Below are positions 42,996-52,620 of a stretch of DNA of 64,000 bases, in pieces. Within the stretch, counting starts at the first letter, position 1. Each line of letters starts with the position of its first letter. Position numbers and translations under genes: made by a program. The notes beneath the pieces were generated by a model. That model worked only from the letters and a program-made list of their open reading frames with translations. It was not told the origin of the DNA and made no database searches. Source of the stretch: Gottfriedia acidiceleris (GTDB lineage: Bacteria > Bacillota > Bacilli > Bacillales > Bacillaceae_G); contig NZ_NESS01000009.1 of assembly GCF_002128425.1 (NCBI RefSeq), positions 62,001 to 126,000 of the forward strand, written 5' to 3'.

Positions 42996-43964
42996 ATGAA
43001 AGCACTTGTTTTTAGAGAATTTGGTCAATCAGACGTATTGAAATACGAAGAAATAGCAACACCTAAAATTTCAAACGATGAAGTATTAGTTGAAATGAAG
43101 GCTGTAGGAGTTAATTTTGCAGATATTTATCGTCGTAAAGGAAATTATCATTTAGCAGGTGATCCTCCGTATATTTTAGGGTATGAAGGCTCTGGAATTA
43201 TTACCGAAGTAGGTTCTGATGTAACGGACTATAAAGTAGGAGATCGCGTAGCGTTTGCAGATGTTCCTTTTTCGAATGCAGAGTATGTTGCTGCAAAGGA
43301 ATCTCATATTGTACCAATTCCAGATGAAATTAATTTTGAAATTGCTGCTTCTATTATGCTACAAGGGTTAACTGCACATTATTTAATTAATGATAGTTAT
43401 AAAATAAAAGCAGGTGATGTTGCACTTGTTCATGCAGTAGCAGGTGGTGTTGGTCAATTATTGACTCAAATGATTCTTTTAAAAGGTGGAGAGGTAATCG
43501 GATTAACCTCATCACAAGAAAAAAGGGAAAAAGCTTTATCAATCGGTGCGAAAGAAGTATTTTTATATACTGATAATTGGGTTTCACAAATAAAAGAGTT
43601 TACAAAAGAAAAAAATGGTGTAGATGTTGTATATGAATCAGTAGGATCTACAATAATGGATAGCTTTGAAGCAACAAAAGTCCACGGTACAGTTGTATTT
43701 TATGGAATGGCTGGAGGGGATCCAGTACATATTGATCCAAGAATGTTAATGGATACTTCAAAAACACTAACTGGTGGAGACTTGTGGAATGTTCTAATTT
43801 CAAAAGAAGAGAGACTACTTAGAAGTAATGAGCTATTTAATTGGATCGCAACTAAACAATTAATCGTACAACAACCTACTGTGTTTCCTTTAAAAGATGG
43901 TAAGCTTGCTCATGATCTATTAGAAAGTAGAAAATCAACTGGAAAAATCATATTATCTGTTTAA
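42996..43964 (+). CDS. Zinc-less quinone oxidoreductase (MDR family)
   Basis: NADPH-dependent medium-chain reductase of the QOR type, 322 residues. N-terminal GroES-like domain with VGVNFADIYRRKGNYH and LGYEGSGIITEVG; Rossmann domain with VHAVAGGVGQLLTQMI near 144. The structural and catalytic zinc cysteines of alcohol dehydrogenases are absent, as expected for quinone oxidoreductases. The ribosome binding site is TAAGGAAG. It lies 18 bases behind nrdF, likely on the same transcript, and is followed by a strong terminator. The physiological substrate is unknown. Confidence 0.88.
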   Translation: MKALVFREFGQSDVLKYEEIATPKISNDEVLVEMKAVGVNFADIYRRKGNYHLAGDPPYILGYEGSGIITEVGSDVTDYKVGDRVAFADVPFSNAEYVAAKESHIVPIPDEINFEIAASIMLQGLTAHYLINDSYKIKAGDVALVHAVAGGVGQLLTQMILLKGGEVIGLTSSQEKREKALSIGAKEVFLYTDNWVSQIKEFTKEKNGVDVVYESVGSTIMDSFEATKVHGTVVFYGMAGGDPVHIDPRMLMDTSKTLTGGDLWNVLISKEERLLRSNELFNWIATKQLIVQQPTVFPLKDGKLAHDLLESRKSTGKIILSV

Positions 43965-43967
43965 TAA

Positions 43968-44003
43968 CAAAGACCAAAACTTTGATGTTTTGGTCTTTGT
44001 TTG
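43968..44003 (+). terminator. Terminator after the quinone oxidoreductase
   Basis: AAAGACCAAAAC and GTTTTGGTCTTT form a 12-bp perfect stem with a 6-base loop, followed by GTTTG. It ends the nrd-qor transcription unit. Confidence 0.85.
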
Positions 44004-44067
44004 TAGACAAAATATTAAAAAATTGATTTTTAGACTGATTGAAAGCGCTTGGCGGGCAGTCTGTAAA

Positions 44068-45291
44068 CTATTTAATTGGTAATGTAATTGTAAAAGTAGT
44101 TCCATTATTATCACTCATTACGCATATAGTACCGTTATGATTTTGGATTAGTTTTTTTGTTAAAGATAAACCTAGTCCAGTACCGTCATCTTTAGTTGAG
44201 AAGAATGGATCAAAAATATATGGTAAATCTGAAGGTGGAATTCCTGATCCATCATCTTTTAATGCAATATAAATAAAATCCTTATCAATATAAGTTGCAA
44301 TGATAATTGTAAGCAGACCTTCTTTTTTAGCATCCAATGCATTATGAAATAAATTTAAAATAACTTGTACAAGTTGGTTTTTATCAAAGAAAATATGTGC
44401 TCCTGTTAATTCCTCAGATAGGTAGTATTCAATAGTAACATTATTTAAAACAGTCTCGCTAAATAATAGTTGTTTTATGTGATTCGATAAAAATTCATTA
44501 ATATTAATAGGCTCTGGTTTATAGTTCGCATTCTTTGTAATAGATAAAAAGTCAGTAATAATTCCATTTGCTCTATCTAATTCTGGTATCAATAAATCAT
44601 TAAACAATTGCTTATATTGAGGTGGAGCTTCTTCTTGCAAGAATTGTAAATAACCTCTAACAGTTGTAAGTGGATTGCGAACTTCATGTGCTATACCTGC
44701 AGCAATTCTACCTGACATTGCTAGCTTTTCAGAATCCCTTGCCTCGTTTAAATTATGAAAAACACCAATTACTCTCGAAATTTCTCCATTAATATCACGA
44801 ATGATACGGGTATTGATAATGCCATAGTTAATATTTAAAATTTCCTTATTATAAAATTCTTCACCTGAATAAAGTGTTTGTAGTAAACAAATGTCTTTAT
44901 CGTCTATTTTTAATAAATTTCTAATATGCCGTCCAATTAATTCGTATTTAGTAATTCTAAAATCAATCGCAACTTGTTGGTTATATAGCGTAATGATCCC
45001 ATATTTATCGATAAATACTATGTGATGCGGTAAAGCATCGTAGATGGATTGTAAAGTTCTTCGACTATTAGATAAAAAGATAGAGAATTTAGTATGTAAT
45101 GGAAGTGTTTCATTATTTGAATTACATAAACTTGTATTTCTAGTTAAATGATTCGAATTTGATAATTCACGAGTTTCATTTGAAAATATAGATCCGGAAG
45201 TTATTGTATTTAAAATTGTTTCATACGATTTTACTTTTTCTTCAAGCTCGGTTATTTTATTTTTTAATTCTTGTACTGTCTCGTTAATCAT
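44068..45291 (-). CDS. Soluble PAS-domain sensor histidine kinase (sporulation-kinase type)
   Basis: A 407-residue kinase without membrane segments. Order: N-terminal coiled coil (residues 3-30), PAS domain (about 78-185; IVFIDKYGIITLYNQ), HisKA with phospho-acceptor His202 in AHEVRNPLTTVRGYLQFLQ, then HATPase_c with NALDA (N box), DDGSGIPPSDL (G1) and GTGLGLSLTKK (G2). The NPLTTVRGYLQFLQE stretch after the His is typical of Spo0F-directed kinases (KinA to KinE). It is an orphan with no response regulator beside it. A role feeding the sporulation phosphorelay is inferred. Confidence 0.87.
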   Translation of the reverse strand: MINETVQELKNKITELEEKVKSYETILNTITSGSIFSNETRELSNSNHLTRNTSLCNSNNETLPLHTKFSIFLSNSRRTLQSIYDALPHHIVFIDKYGIITLYNQQVAIDFRITKYELIGRHIRNLLKIDDKDICLLQTLYSGEEFYNKEILNINYGIINTRIIRDINGEISRVIGVFHNLNEARDSEKLAMSGRIAAGIAHEVRNPLTTVRGYLQFLQEEAPPQYKQLFNDLLIPELDRANGIITDFLSITKNANYKPEPININEFLSNHIKQLLFSETVLNNVTIEYYLSEELTGAHIFFDKNQLVQVILNLFHNALDAKKEGLLTIIIATYIDKDFIYIALKDDGSGIPPSDLPYIFDPFFSTKDDGTGLGLSLTKKLIQNHNGTICVMSDNNGTTFTITLPIK

Positions 45292-45417
45292 TTACACTAT
45301 ACTCCAATTTCTACTAAAATAAGATTATACTGTAGACATTATATCAAACTAATTCGTTTATTTTAATGAAAATTAGAAATAATTAATTAGTAAAGAAAGA
45401 ACTAATGGGAGAGAAGT

Positions 45418-46266
45418 ATGGAAATAAAAATTGGAGTTACTGGGTGGGGCGATCATGATAGTCTATACCCAGATCGGATTCACTCTTCAAAAAAATTGAG
45501 ACAATATTGTATGCATTTTCCAATTGTAGAAATTGATTCTTCCTATTATAGTATTATGCCACAATCAAACTATCAAAAATGGGTAAATGAAACAACAGCT
45601 GACTTTTCATTTATCGTTAAAGCGTATGGCGGAATCACCGGCCATTCAAGGCAAAACTATTCTAAAGAGGAACAAATTTTACTGTTAACGCCATTTTTGG
45701 AATCAATCCAGCCTTTAATTGAAGCGAATAAATTAAAAGGTATATTATTTCAGTTTCCACCATGGTTTAATTGTAAAAAAGAAAATGTTGAATTATTAAG
45801 AACTTTGAAAAGTAAACTTAAAGGTCTTCCTACAATTTTAGAATTTCGTAATCAGTCATGGTTTTATCCTAGGTTTTATGAGCAAACGTTGAAGTTTATG
45901 GAGGATGAAGGATGGATTCATTCAATTTGTGATGAGCCACAAGCAGGTAATGGAAGCATACCAATCGTATTACATCCTACGAATCCAAATTTAACTTTAA
46001 TCCGTTTCCACGGTAGAAATATATATGGATGGAATCATAATGGACAAGATAATTGGCGTGAGGTACGTTATTTATACCGATATAATGAAGAAGAATTATA
46101 CGAATGGGTAGAACGAATTGAACAGTTATCTAAAAACACAAAAGAAATTTGTATACTGTTTAATAATAACTCTGGTGGAGATGCAGCGGATAATGCTAAA
46201 CAATTAATGAAGCTGCTAGGTATAGAATTTGGGCCATCTTCTACCGAGCAGCTTGAATTATTTTAA
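45418..46266 (+). CDS. DUF72 family protein (YunF-like)
   Basis: TIM-barrel protein of 282 residues starting KIGVTGWGDHDSLYP, with VEIDSSYYSIMPQ near 37, FIVKAYGGITGH near 62, LKGILFQFPPWF near 108 and FNNNSGGDAADNAKQL near 247, all DUF72 signatures. The length equals B. subtilis YunF. The function of the family is unknown; a sugar- or DNA-related isomerase/endonuclease-like role has been speculated from the fold. GGGAGAGAAGT precedes the ATG. It overlaps the converging bdbC by 4 bases at the stops. Confidence 0.9.
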   Translation: MEIKIGVTGWGDHDSLYPDRIHSSKKLRQYCMHFPIVEIDSSYYSIMPQSNYQKWVNETTADFSFIVKAYGGITGHSRQNYSKEEQILLLTPFLESIQPLIEANKLKGILFQFPPWFNCKKENVELLRTLKSKLKGLPTILEFRNQSWFYPRFYEQTLKFMEDEGWIHSICDEPQAGNGSIPIVLHPTNPNLTLIRFHGRNIYGWNHNGQDNWREVRYLYRYNEEELYEWVERIEQLSKNTKEICILFNNNSGGDAADNAKQLMKLLGIEFGPSSTEQLELF

Positions 46267-46676
46267 TTTGATTTTCGTAAAAGAGTTATGCAGCAAATAT
46301 TAATAAGTAGGAATGCAACAAATGCCAGCATTGGAATTGTAATGAATCCAAACCAATTTAAATAATCTCCAGTACAAGGGACCGGACCACACTGTGTTGC
46401 TGTTTCCTTAAGTGCAGGAACTTTTTGAATTAAAATATGATAGATCGAAATACACATACCTATTAATGATAAAGGTAAAACATAAATAACATCTTTTATT
46501 TTATTTTTATAAAAAGCGATTCCTATTATAAAAACGATTGGGTACATAAAAATTCGCTGATACCAGCATAATGAACAAGGTGTCCAATGATTAATTACTG
46601 AAAATGATAAACTACCTAGTGTTGCAATAATACTTACAATCCAGGTGAAAAATAAAATTGATTGCTGTTTCTTCAT
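46263..46676 (-). CDS. bdbC: Thiol-disulfide oxidoreductase BdbC (DsbB family)
   Basis: Four-helix membrane protein that passes electrons from an extracytoplasmic thiol oxidase to quinone. The two active Cys pairs are visible: Cys34-Cys37 in TPCSLCWYQR, and Cys96/Cys101 in QCGPVPC. At 137 residues it is the usual size. In B. subtilis bdbC lies next to bdbD, the DsbA-like partner, which is needed for competence pili. No bdbD is here, so the partner must be elsewhere or a different thioredoxin-like protein. Confidence 0.92.
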   Translation of the reverse strand: MKKQQSILFFTWIVSIIATLGSLSFSVINHWTPCSLCWYQRIFMYPIVFIIGIAFYKNKIKDVIYVLPLSLIGMCISIYHILIQKVPALKETATQCGPVPCTGDYLNWFGFITIPMLAFVAFLLINICCITLLRKSN

Positions 46677-46853
46677 TCCTTACCATCCTTAATTTGATTT
46701 TCGATATTGTTATTGTACCTTTGATTGGATGTAAAGTGGTATAAAAACGACGTTTGGTCACTAATATTTAATAAATTTAAATTTTAGTTTTTTTAAAGAG
46801 CCTGGCAATATTTTGGGCTTTTTGATTTTGATATAAAGAATATTTTAAAAGCT

Positions 46854-46887
46854 AAAAAAAACCTGAGATCATAATCCCAGGTTTTTT
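46854..46887 (-). terminator. deoD terminator
   Basis: AAAAAACCTG pairs with CAGGTTTTTT, extended by GAT/ATC, around a 4-base loop. It lies directly after the deoD stop (46896) on the minus strand. Confidence 0.85.
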
Positions 46888-46895
46888 TAGCTATA

Positions 46896-47600
46896 TTAAG
46901 CGATTGCTGCATCTAGAGCGATGACAATCATGTCATTAAAAGTAGTTTGTCTTTCTTGTGCAGATGTTTCTTCACCAGTGAAGATATGATCACTTACAGT
47001 TAAAACAGTAAGTGCGTCTACGTTATGTTTTGCTGCGATTGTGTATAATGCAGTAGTTTCCATTTCTACAGCAAGAACACCGTAATTAGCTAATTTTTCA
47101 TACATGTCCATACTATCTCGATAGAAAAGATCTGAAGTTAAAATATTTCCTACTTTAACATTTAACCCTTTATTCACTGCACCATCATACGCTTTCTTTA
47201 ATAAATCAAAGCTAGCACATGGAGAATAATCGAAACCAGGGAATGTTTGACGATTCATATTTGAATCTGTACAAGTCGTCATCGCAATAATGACATCACG
47301 AATTTTTACATCCTTTTGAAGTCCACCACATGTACCAACGCGAATCAAAGTTTTTACACCATAACTATTAATCAGTTCATTTACATAAATACCAATTGAA
47401 GGTACTCCCATTCCAGTACCTTGAACGGAAATTCTTTGGCCTTTATATGTACCAGTAAATCCAAGCATTCCACGTACATCATTATAACAGACAACATCCT
47501 CTAAAAATGTTTCCGCGATATATTTAGCTCTTAATGGATCACCAGGTAATAAAATTTTATCAGCAATTGCACCTTGTTCGGCACCAATATGTATACTCAT
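46896..47600 (-). CDS. deoD: Purine-nucleoside phosphorylase, DeoD type
   Basis: Hexameric phosphorylase cleaving purine (deoxy)nucleosides to base and (deoxy)ribose-1-phosphate. Signatures: [19 protein letters not shown] near 12, [17 protein letters not shown] near 61, [12 protein letters not shown] near 87 and the base-binding [13 protein letters not shown] near 177, with the catalytic Asp in [11 protein letters not shown] near 203. 234 residues is standard. The ribosome binding site is AAGGAGGAACATTA. It stands alone with its own terminator. Confidence 0.96.
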   Translation of the reverse strand: MSIHIGAEQGAIADKILLPGDPLRAKYIAETFLEDVVCYNDVRGMLGFTGTYKGQRISVQGTGMGVPSIGIYVNELINSYGVKTLIRVGTCGGLQKDVKIRDVIIAMTTCTDSNMNRQTFPGFDYSPCASFDLLKKAYDGAVNKGLNVKVGNILTSDLFYRDSMDMYEKLANYGVLAVEMETTALYTIAAKHNVDALTVLTVSDHIFTGEETSAQERQTTFNDMIVIALDAAIA

Positions 47601-47897
47601 TTAATGTTCCTCCTTAAAACTGTGTGTATATAGCCCATCAATTATCAGTATATTAGTTTCTACATTTAAATAAAAAACATTCTTATTTGTAAGCAACTTA
47701 AAGGAAAAAGTAAGATGGACGTAGTACATATTAAATATAGAAATACTCATAGACAAAATTAACCAATACAGATAATTTATGGCGAATTTTAATTATTGCA
47801 CAGGTGATAAAATAATGAAAGAGTTTACAATTAGAATTTCAGCTTTCTTGAAATAACTAAAAATTATTAATTTTAACTAGTTAAGGGAGAATGATCT

Positions 47898-48626
47898 ATG
47901 AAATTTCGTTTTATTGCAGCTCTATGTATAGCTATATTAATTATTCTATTAATTAGCAATCGCCTAGTTAATCATAGTATATTATCAAGTAGTAGTCAGG
48001 TTAGCCACCTAAAAGTTCAAAAGGTAAAATGGAATCTTACGACTAAAAAAAATTCACAAGAAGTAACCGTATCCTCTAGAGCTTTGAATGTGTTACAACG
48101 CGAAAAAATCAGAATATTTATTACGACAGATCAATTAAAATCTTATAAAGTCATTGAACCAGTATATAATGGAAATAATCAATTTACATTTAAGTATTCT
48201 TTTAAGAAAGACATTCCTTATTATGTTAGTATATTTTTAAATAATCAAACGCTTGATACAAAGATATTCCAAAAACAAAAGGACAAAAAAGAAGAAGTAT
48301 TTCCGACAGCAATTTTAACGAAAAAGACTGATGATTATAGAGTTTCTCTACTATATACTTCAATTCTTCCAAAAACTAAGAGTAAAATTACATTTGATTT
48401 TGATCAATTTAAAAAACGTTCCAAATTTACAGATCAGCAATTTTATATTATGAATGAAGAAGGAACATATTTTAAGCTAATTAGTAATCCTAATAATTAT
48501 TCAAAAGTAAACTATGAGCTTGATTTACCTGAAGCAGGAATGTATAAAATATTTTATGAATTTAAATTAAATGACGATCATAAATCATTTGATTTTATTT
48601 TAGACGTAAAAGACAAAGACAGCTAA
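47898..48626 (+). CDS. Exported or membrane-anchored protein of unknown function
   Basis: Not recognised. Residues 7-22 (AALCIAILIILLISN) form an N-terminal membrane anchor or uncleaved signal peptide without a lipobox. The remainder is extracytoplasmic and beta-rich, probably two Ig-like sheets (about 38-125 and 135-240); the last, ending HKSFDFILDVKDKDS, recalls YtkA-like domains. It is rich in Lys. The ribosome binding site is AAGGGAGAATG. A HAD phosphatase gene follows after 10 bases and is probably cotranscribed. Confidence 0.75.
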   Translation: MKFRFIAALCIAILIILLISNRLVNHSILSSSSQVSHLKVQKVKWNLTTKKNSQEVTVSSRALNVLQREKIRIFITTDQLKSYKVIEPVYNGNNQFTFKYSFKKDIPYYVSIFLNNQTLDTKIFQKQKDKKEEVFPTAILTKKTDDYRVSLLYTSILPKTKSKITFDFDQFKKRSKFTDQQFYIMNEEGTYFKLISNPNNYSKVNYELDLPEAGMYKIFYEFKLNDDHKSFDFILDVKDKDS

Positions 48627-48636
48627 GGAGTAAGAA

Positions 48637-49458
48637 ATGCATAATTTATTAATGATTTCAAAAGTATTAGTTTTTGATTTAGATGGTACTTTGTATGATG
48701 GTACTGAGCACTACGATTACTATGCTAAATTACTAGCTAATGAAATAAGTTCAGAAAAGCGTGATTCTTTTTTAAAGGATTATAAAAAAATAAAAGATTA
48801 TGACCATGCATTAACAATTGGAAAAATTTATGACTCAGAAAATGATTTAATCATATCGTTAGATCCAATTACATTGCAGCCAATACAAGTATTTACTTGG
48901 GAAGGGCAACTACTTTCTAAAGACGAACTTCCAGAGAAATATCTTGAAAAAATTAATTATGAATTACCATATATCCCAGTAGGTGATGGTTGGTGGATTC
49001 CTTTAGTAGCAAGTTATCACTACGGTGCAAGAGACGTATATCACTGTTATGATAAAACAAAAGAGTATATGGCAACAAAAGAGTTTAATATTCCTTATAT
49101 AAGAGGATTAAAAGAGGCTTTAGAAAAGGTTAAGGATTCAAAAAAATTAGTATTGTTAACGAACTCTGATCGAGAAGATGTAACTAGATTATTGAAGTTA
49201 CTTAATTTAAATGATTTATTTCATCTAGAAATTACGGATGGTAAGAAGCCATTAGAAACTGAAAACCATTTTAAAAATATCATGAATAAGTTCAATGTTA
49301 TGCCACATGAAATTGTGTCAATCGGTGATAATTTCATTAATGAAATTTCTCCTGCTTTAAAATTAGGTATGCACGGAGTTTATATTACAAATCAAACGAC
49401 CATACAAGTTAGTGACTCCTTGTTAGTTGTAAAAAAACTAGAGGAAGTATTTGAATAA
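48637..49458 (+). CDS. HAD-superfamily hydrolase
   Basis: Phosphatase-like enzyme of 273 residues. HAD motif I is VFDLDGTLYDG near residue 13, motif II LLTNSDRED near 178, the Lys motif TDGKKPLE near 202 and motif IV SIGDNFINEI near 228. The cap region (about 35-155) is large and contains an unusual Trp- and Tyr-rich stretch YIPVGDGWWIPLVASYHYGA, seldom seen in simple phosphatases. The substrate cannot be inferred. AAGGAGTAAGAA precedes the ATG, and a terminator follows. Confidence 0.85.
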   Translation: MHNLLMISKVLVFDLDGTLYDGTEHYDYYAKLLANEISSEKRDSFLKDYKKIKDYDHALTIGKIYDSENDLIISLDPITLQPIQVFTWEGQLLSKDELPEKYLEKINYELPYIPVGDGWWIPLVASYHYGARDVYHCYDKTKEYMATKEFNIPYIRGLKEALEKVKDSKKLVLLTNSDREDVTRLLKLLNLNDLFHLEITDGKKPLETENHFKNIMNKFNVMPHEIVSIGDNFINEISPALKLGMHGVYITNQTTIQVSDSLLVVKKLEEVFE

Positions 49459-49467
49459 CTAAAAAAG

Positions 49468-49499
49468 ACTGTAAGCGAAAAATTGCTTACAGTTTTTTT
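49468..49499 (+). terminator. Terminator after the HAD hydrolase gene
   Basis: ACTGTAAGC and GCTTACAGT form a 9-bp stem with an 8-base loop, followed by seven T. Confidence 0.92.
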
Positions 49500-49639
49500 A
49501 TTGTGCAGTTGGCAAATTTTTAACATTGATTTGAATTACAAATCCAATTTGAAGTATACTCAATTTCCAACTTATTTTTATGGGCATCATACATACTTTT
49601 GAAATGGCTATGAGAAAATAATGTTAGGAGGAAGTGTGA

Positions 49640-50527
49640 ATGAACAAAAATCGAAAACGATACTCTCTCATATTTTCTATCTTTATTTTTTTTACTGCTT
49701 TTTTTAGTAATAACATAAATAGTGAAGCAAGAACTACAAATTACGGCTATATTACTCACCCATTATTAATTTATTTTTTTGATGTAGGTCAAGGAGATAG
49801 CATGGTTATGATTTTACCAAATGGTAAGACAGTACTGATTGACGGAGGAGATGTTGAACATGGTGGAGTCGTTATAAAAAAACTTAGACGACTACATATA
49901 AATGAGATTGATTTATTAGTCAGTACACATCCAGATATTGATCATATTGGTGGGTTATTAAAAGTAATGAATAGTGTTAAGATAACAAAAATCCTGGATA
50001 GTGGGAAAAAATATAATTCACACTCTTATTACTTATATAAGAAAGAAGCATATCAAAAGAATATTCCAATTAGTATTGCAAAGTTAAATGAAAAAATAAT
50101 GCTTGACCCTAATGTAGACATCACTGTTTTAAATAGCGGGAAAAAATCGTATACGAATAATAATAGTTCAATCGTGTTGAAGGTTAAATATGATGACATT
50201 TCAATATTATTAACTGGTGATATTGAAAGAAAAGCCGAACAAAGATTAATTAAAAATGAGGATATCAATGCTCAAGTACTAAAAATTCCGCATCATGGAT
50301 CATCGACATCAACTTCAGAAGCGTTTTTATTTGCTGTAAATCCTACAGTCGCAATCCTTTCATATGATAAATTTAACTTATTTGGTCATCCACATCGTTC
50401 AGTAATGAAGCGGTTAAATCATCTTGGAATTAAGCAATATACAACAGACCAGTTCGGAGATATCGAATTATCAACAAATGGTCATAAATTATATATCGAA
50501 AAAGAAGAAGTATTGGTAGATCCATGA
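49640..50527 (+). CDS. Exported ComEC/Rec2-like MBL-fold hydrolase
   Basis: Metallo-beta-lactamase-fold protein with an N-terminal signal sequence (residues 8-29, FSIFIFFTAFFSNNINSEA). The core begins YFFDVGQGDSMVMILPNGKTVLIDGG (first part diagnostic of ComEC-type domains), then the metal site STHPDIDHIGG near 95, LLTGDIE near 192 and the later metal residues KIPHHGSSTS near 216 and LFGHPH near 249. These resemble the C-terminal nuclease-like domain of ComEC and free-standing secreted relatives such as YhcR-like proteins. Nuclease or phosphodiesterase activity on extracellular nucleic acid is an inference. The final codons pair with downstream sequence to make a terminator. Confidence 0.87.
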   Translation: MNKNRKRYSLIFSIFIFFTAFFSNNINSEARTTNYGYITHPLLIYFFDVGQGDSMVMILPNGKTVLIDGGDVEHGGVVIKKLRRLHINEIDLLVSTHPDIDHIGGLLKVMNSVKITKILDSGKKYNSHSYYLYKKEAYQKNIPISIAKLNEKIMLDPNVDITVLNSGKKSYTNNNSSIVLKVKYDDISILLTGDIERKAEQRLIKNEDINAQVLKIPHHGSSTSTSEAFLFAVNPTVAILSYDKFNLFGHPHRSVMKRLNHLGIKQYTTDQFGDIELSTNGHKLYIEKEEVLVDP

Positions 50528-50556
50528 AGGACAAAAACCAATACTTCTATTTTTTA
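50505..50556 (+). terminator. Terminator using the last codons of the MBL-fold gene
   Basis: AGAAGTATTGGT (50506-50517), inside the coding sequence, is complementary to ACCAATACTTCT (50537-50548), after the stop at 50527; ATTTTTTAT follows. Confidence 0.85.
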
Positions 50557-50623
50557 TGTGAATTATGATGAATAGGGATTTAAAGCATATCCAAATTTGT
50601 GATGTTTTTGTTAATTACTTATA

Positions 50624-50639
50624 AGTAGTATAGACAACT
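50624..50639. promoter_or_regulatory. NagR (dre-type) operator upstream of nagA
   Basis: AGTAGTATAGACAACT lies 138 bases before nagA. Its core GTATAGACAA is identical to the nagP site at 19089-19104 (opposite strand). Binding by the GntR-type NagR encoded at 52620 and release by GlcN-6-P or GlcNAc-6-P is expected from B. subtilis. Confidence 0.75.
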
Positions 50640-50776
50640 AGGAGTATATATCATAAAATAGTTATGAAGAAATCAAGGTACTTATATAAATGAATGTGAA
50701 TGATGATTAAGTAAACACTACTTTCTATATTGGGACATTGGCGAAGACTTCTTAAGCAAAGGAAAGAGGAGAGAAA

Positions 50777-51913
50777 ATGAAATCAATTATTAATGTAAAA
50801 ATTTACACAGGTACAGAAGTAATTGAAAATGGTTATATTCGATACGATGAAAAAATTTCTTCTATTGGTCATATGAATGGTTACGAAAATGATGGTGAAG
50901 AAATAATTGATGGAAAAGGAACAGTTATTATTCCTGGAATGATTGATATTCATATACACGGTGCATATGATGTTGATGCAATGGATGCTGATCCAAACTC
51001 AATGGTAACTATGGGTAAAGAAATGATGAAGGAAGGAGTTACAACCTTCTTCCCGACTACAATGACACAATCGAAAGAAAATATTAAAAATGCTTTAAAA
51101 TCTTTAAACGAGGCTAAAAAACTCGGTGCACATTTTGAATATATTCATTTAGAAGGACCGTTTGTTAATAAAAATAAAGCTGGAGCACAACCATTAGAAT
51201 ACATTATTAACCCTGACGTTGAACTATTTAAGGAATGGCAAGAAGCTTCTGGTGGATTAATCAAATTAGTTACTTATGCGCCAGAGGTTGAAAGTGCAAA
51301 AGAGTTAGAAGCAGAGCTAGAGCGGACTAATGTAGTTGGCACTGTTGGTCACTCTGATGCGATCAGATCAGATTTTGAAGGTAGAAATATTTTCCACGCT
51401 ACACATTTGTACAACCAAATGCGACCAATGCATCATCGTGAAGCAGGAACAGTTGGCCATGTATTACTTGATGACCGAGTAATGGTAGAAGTGATACCTG
51501 ATGGGATTCATATTCATCCTGATATGGTAAAGCTTGCTTATCGCCTAAAAGGTGCTAAAAAAATAAGTGTAATTACTGATGCGATGAGAGCAAAAGGGTT
51601 AGAGGACGGCAAATATGAATTAGGTGGACAACCTGTATTTGTAAAAAATAAAAGTGCAAGATTAGAAGACGGAACGCTTGCGGGCAGTATTCTGAAAATG
51701 GATGATGCATTCAGAAACATTATGGCATTTACTGGCTGTAGTCCTGAAGAGGCAGTACAAATGACATCAATAAACCAAGCTGAAGAGTTTGGTCTTAAAC
51801 ATAAGGGCGTATTAGAACCAGGTAAAGACGCTGATTTTGTGCAAATGACTCCTGATTTCTTCGTTATCGATACAACTAGACAGGGTAAAAATATGAATGA
51901 GGTGACTTTATGA
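50777..51913 (+). CDS. nagA: N-acetylglucosamine-6-phosphate deacetylase
   Basis: Removes acetate from GlcNAc-6-P to give GlcN-6-P. Amidohydrolase TIM barrel; metal ligands are His59 and His61 in DIHIHGAYD, Glu in [13 protein letters not shown] near 126, His in VGHSDAIRS near 193 and the catalytic Asp in [11 protein letters not shown] near 271. At 378 residues it is slightly short but complete. GGAAAGAGGAGAGAAA precedes the ATG. It overlaps nagB by 4 bases (ATGA). Confidence 0.95.
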   Translation: MKSIINVKIYTGTEVIENGYIRYDEKISSIGHMNGYENDGEEIIDGKGTVIIPGMIDIHIHGAYDVDAMDADPNSMVTMGKEMMKEGVTTFFPTTMTQSKENIKNALKSLNEAKKLGAHFEYIHLEGPFVNKNKAGAQPLEYIINPDVELFKEWQEASGGLIKLVTYAPEVESAKELEAELERTNVVGTVGHSDAIRSDFEGRNIFHATHLYNQMRPMHHREAGTVGHVLLDDRVMVEVIPDGIHIHPDMVKLAYRLKGAKKISVITDAMRAKGLEDGKYELGGQPVFVKNKSARLEDGTLAGSILKMDDAFRNIMAFTGCSPEEAVQMTSINQAEEFGLKHKGVLEPGKDADFVQMTPDFFVIDTTRQGKNMNEVTL

Positions 51914-52620
51914 ACGTAATCGTAGTAAAAAATGCAGAAGAAATTTCAAAAGTAGCATATGAAAAAATGGTAAATGCATTTGAAGGGAAAGCGGAATTCA
52001 CATTAGGATTAGCTACAGGTGGGTCTCCACTAGGTATTTATGAACTTTTCCGTATTCATAAACCAGATGTGTCAAATGTCATTACTGTAAATCTTGATGA
52101 ATATGTTGGACTTGCTGAAGATGATCAAACAAGCTACCACACTTATATGGCAGAACAGCTTTTTAACCACTTAAATTTTAAAGAAAACCATTTACCAAAT
52201 GGAAATACAAAAAATTTAGAAGAAGCTTGTAAAAATTATGAAGAATTACTACAAAAGCATCCTGTAGATTTACAACTTTTAGGTATAGGTGAAAATGGTC
52301 ATATTGCATTTAATGAGCCTGGTACACCATTTGATACACCTACTCATATTGTAGAGCTTACTGAATCAACTCGTAACGCAAATAAAATTTATTTTGAGAA
52401 CGAAGAGGATGTACCTACGCATGCAGTAACTATGGGAATTGGTTCAATTATGAGAGCGAAAGAGATCATTTTAGTAGCTTCAGGCATCAAAAAGGCTGAA
52501 GCAGTTAAGGAAATGTTAAATGGAAAATTAGATATTAACTGTCCTGCTACTGCACTTCAAAACCACAACAATGTAACGATTGTTGTTGATGAAGAAGCAT
52601 ACTCACTTAGTAATAAATAA
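51910..52620 (+). CDS. nagB: Glucosamine-6-phosphate deaminase
   Basis: Converts GlcN-6-P to fructose-6-P and ammonia, feeding glycolysis. Signatures: [14 protein letters not shown] near 33, [20 protein letters not shown] near 59, [16 protein letters not shown] near 123 with the catalytic His, and [13 protein letters not shown] near 176. 236 residues lacks the allosteric C-terminal extension of enteric NagB, as in other bacilli. Overlaps with nagA and, by one base (TAATG), with nagR indicate one coupled operon. Confidence 0.95.
   Translation: MNVIVVKNAEEISKVAYEKMVNAFEGKAEFTLGLATGGSPLGIYELFRIHKPDVSNVITVNLDEYVGLAEDDQTSYHTYMAEQLFNHLNFKENHLPNGNTKNLEEACKNYEELLQKHPVDLQLLGIGENGHIAFNEPGTPFDTPTHIVELTESTRNANKIYFENEEDVPTHAVTMGIGSIMRAKEIILVASGIKKAEAVKEMLNGKLDINCPATALQNHNNVTIVVDEEAYSLSNK

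Noticed and set aside
44040-44053. cre-like TGAAAGCGCTTGGC
   Set aside because: It lies between converging gene ends after the quinone oxidoreductase terminator, with no promoter nearby, and misses two consensus bases.
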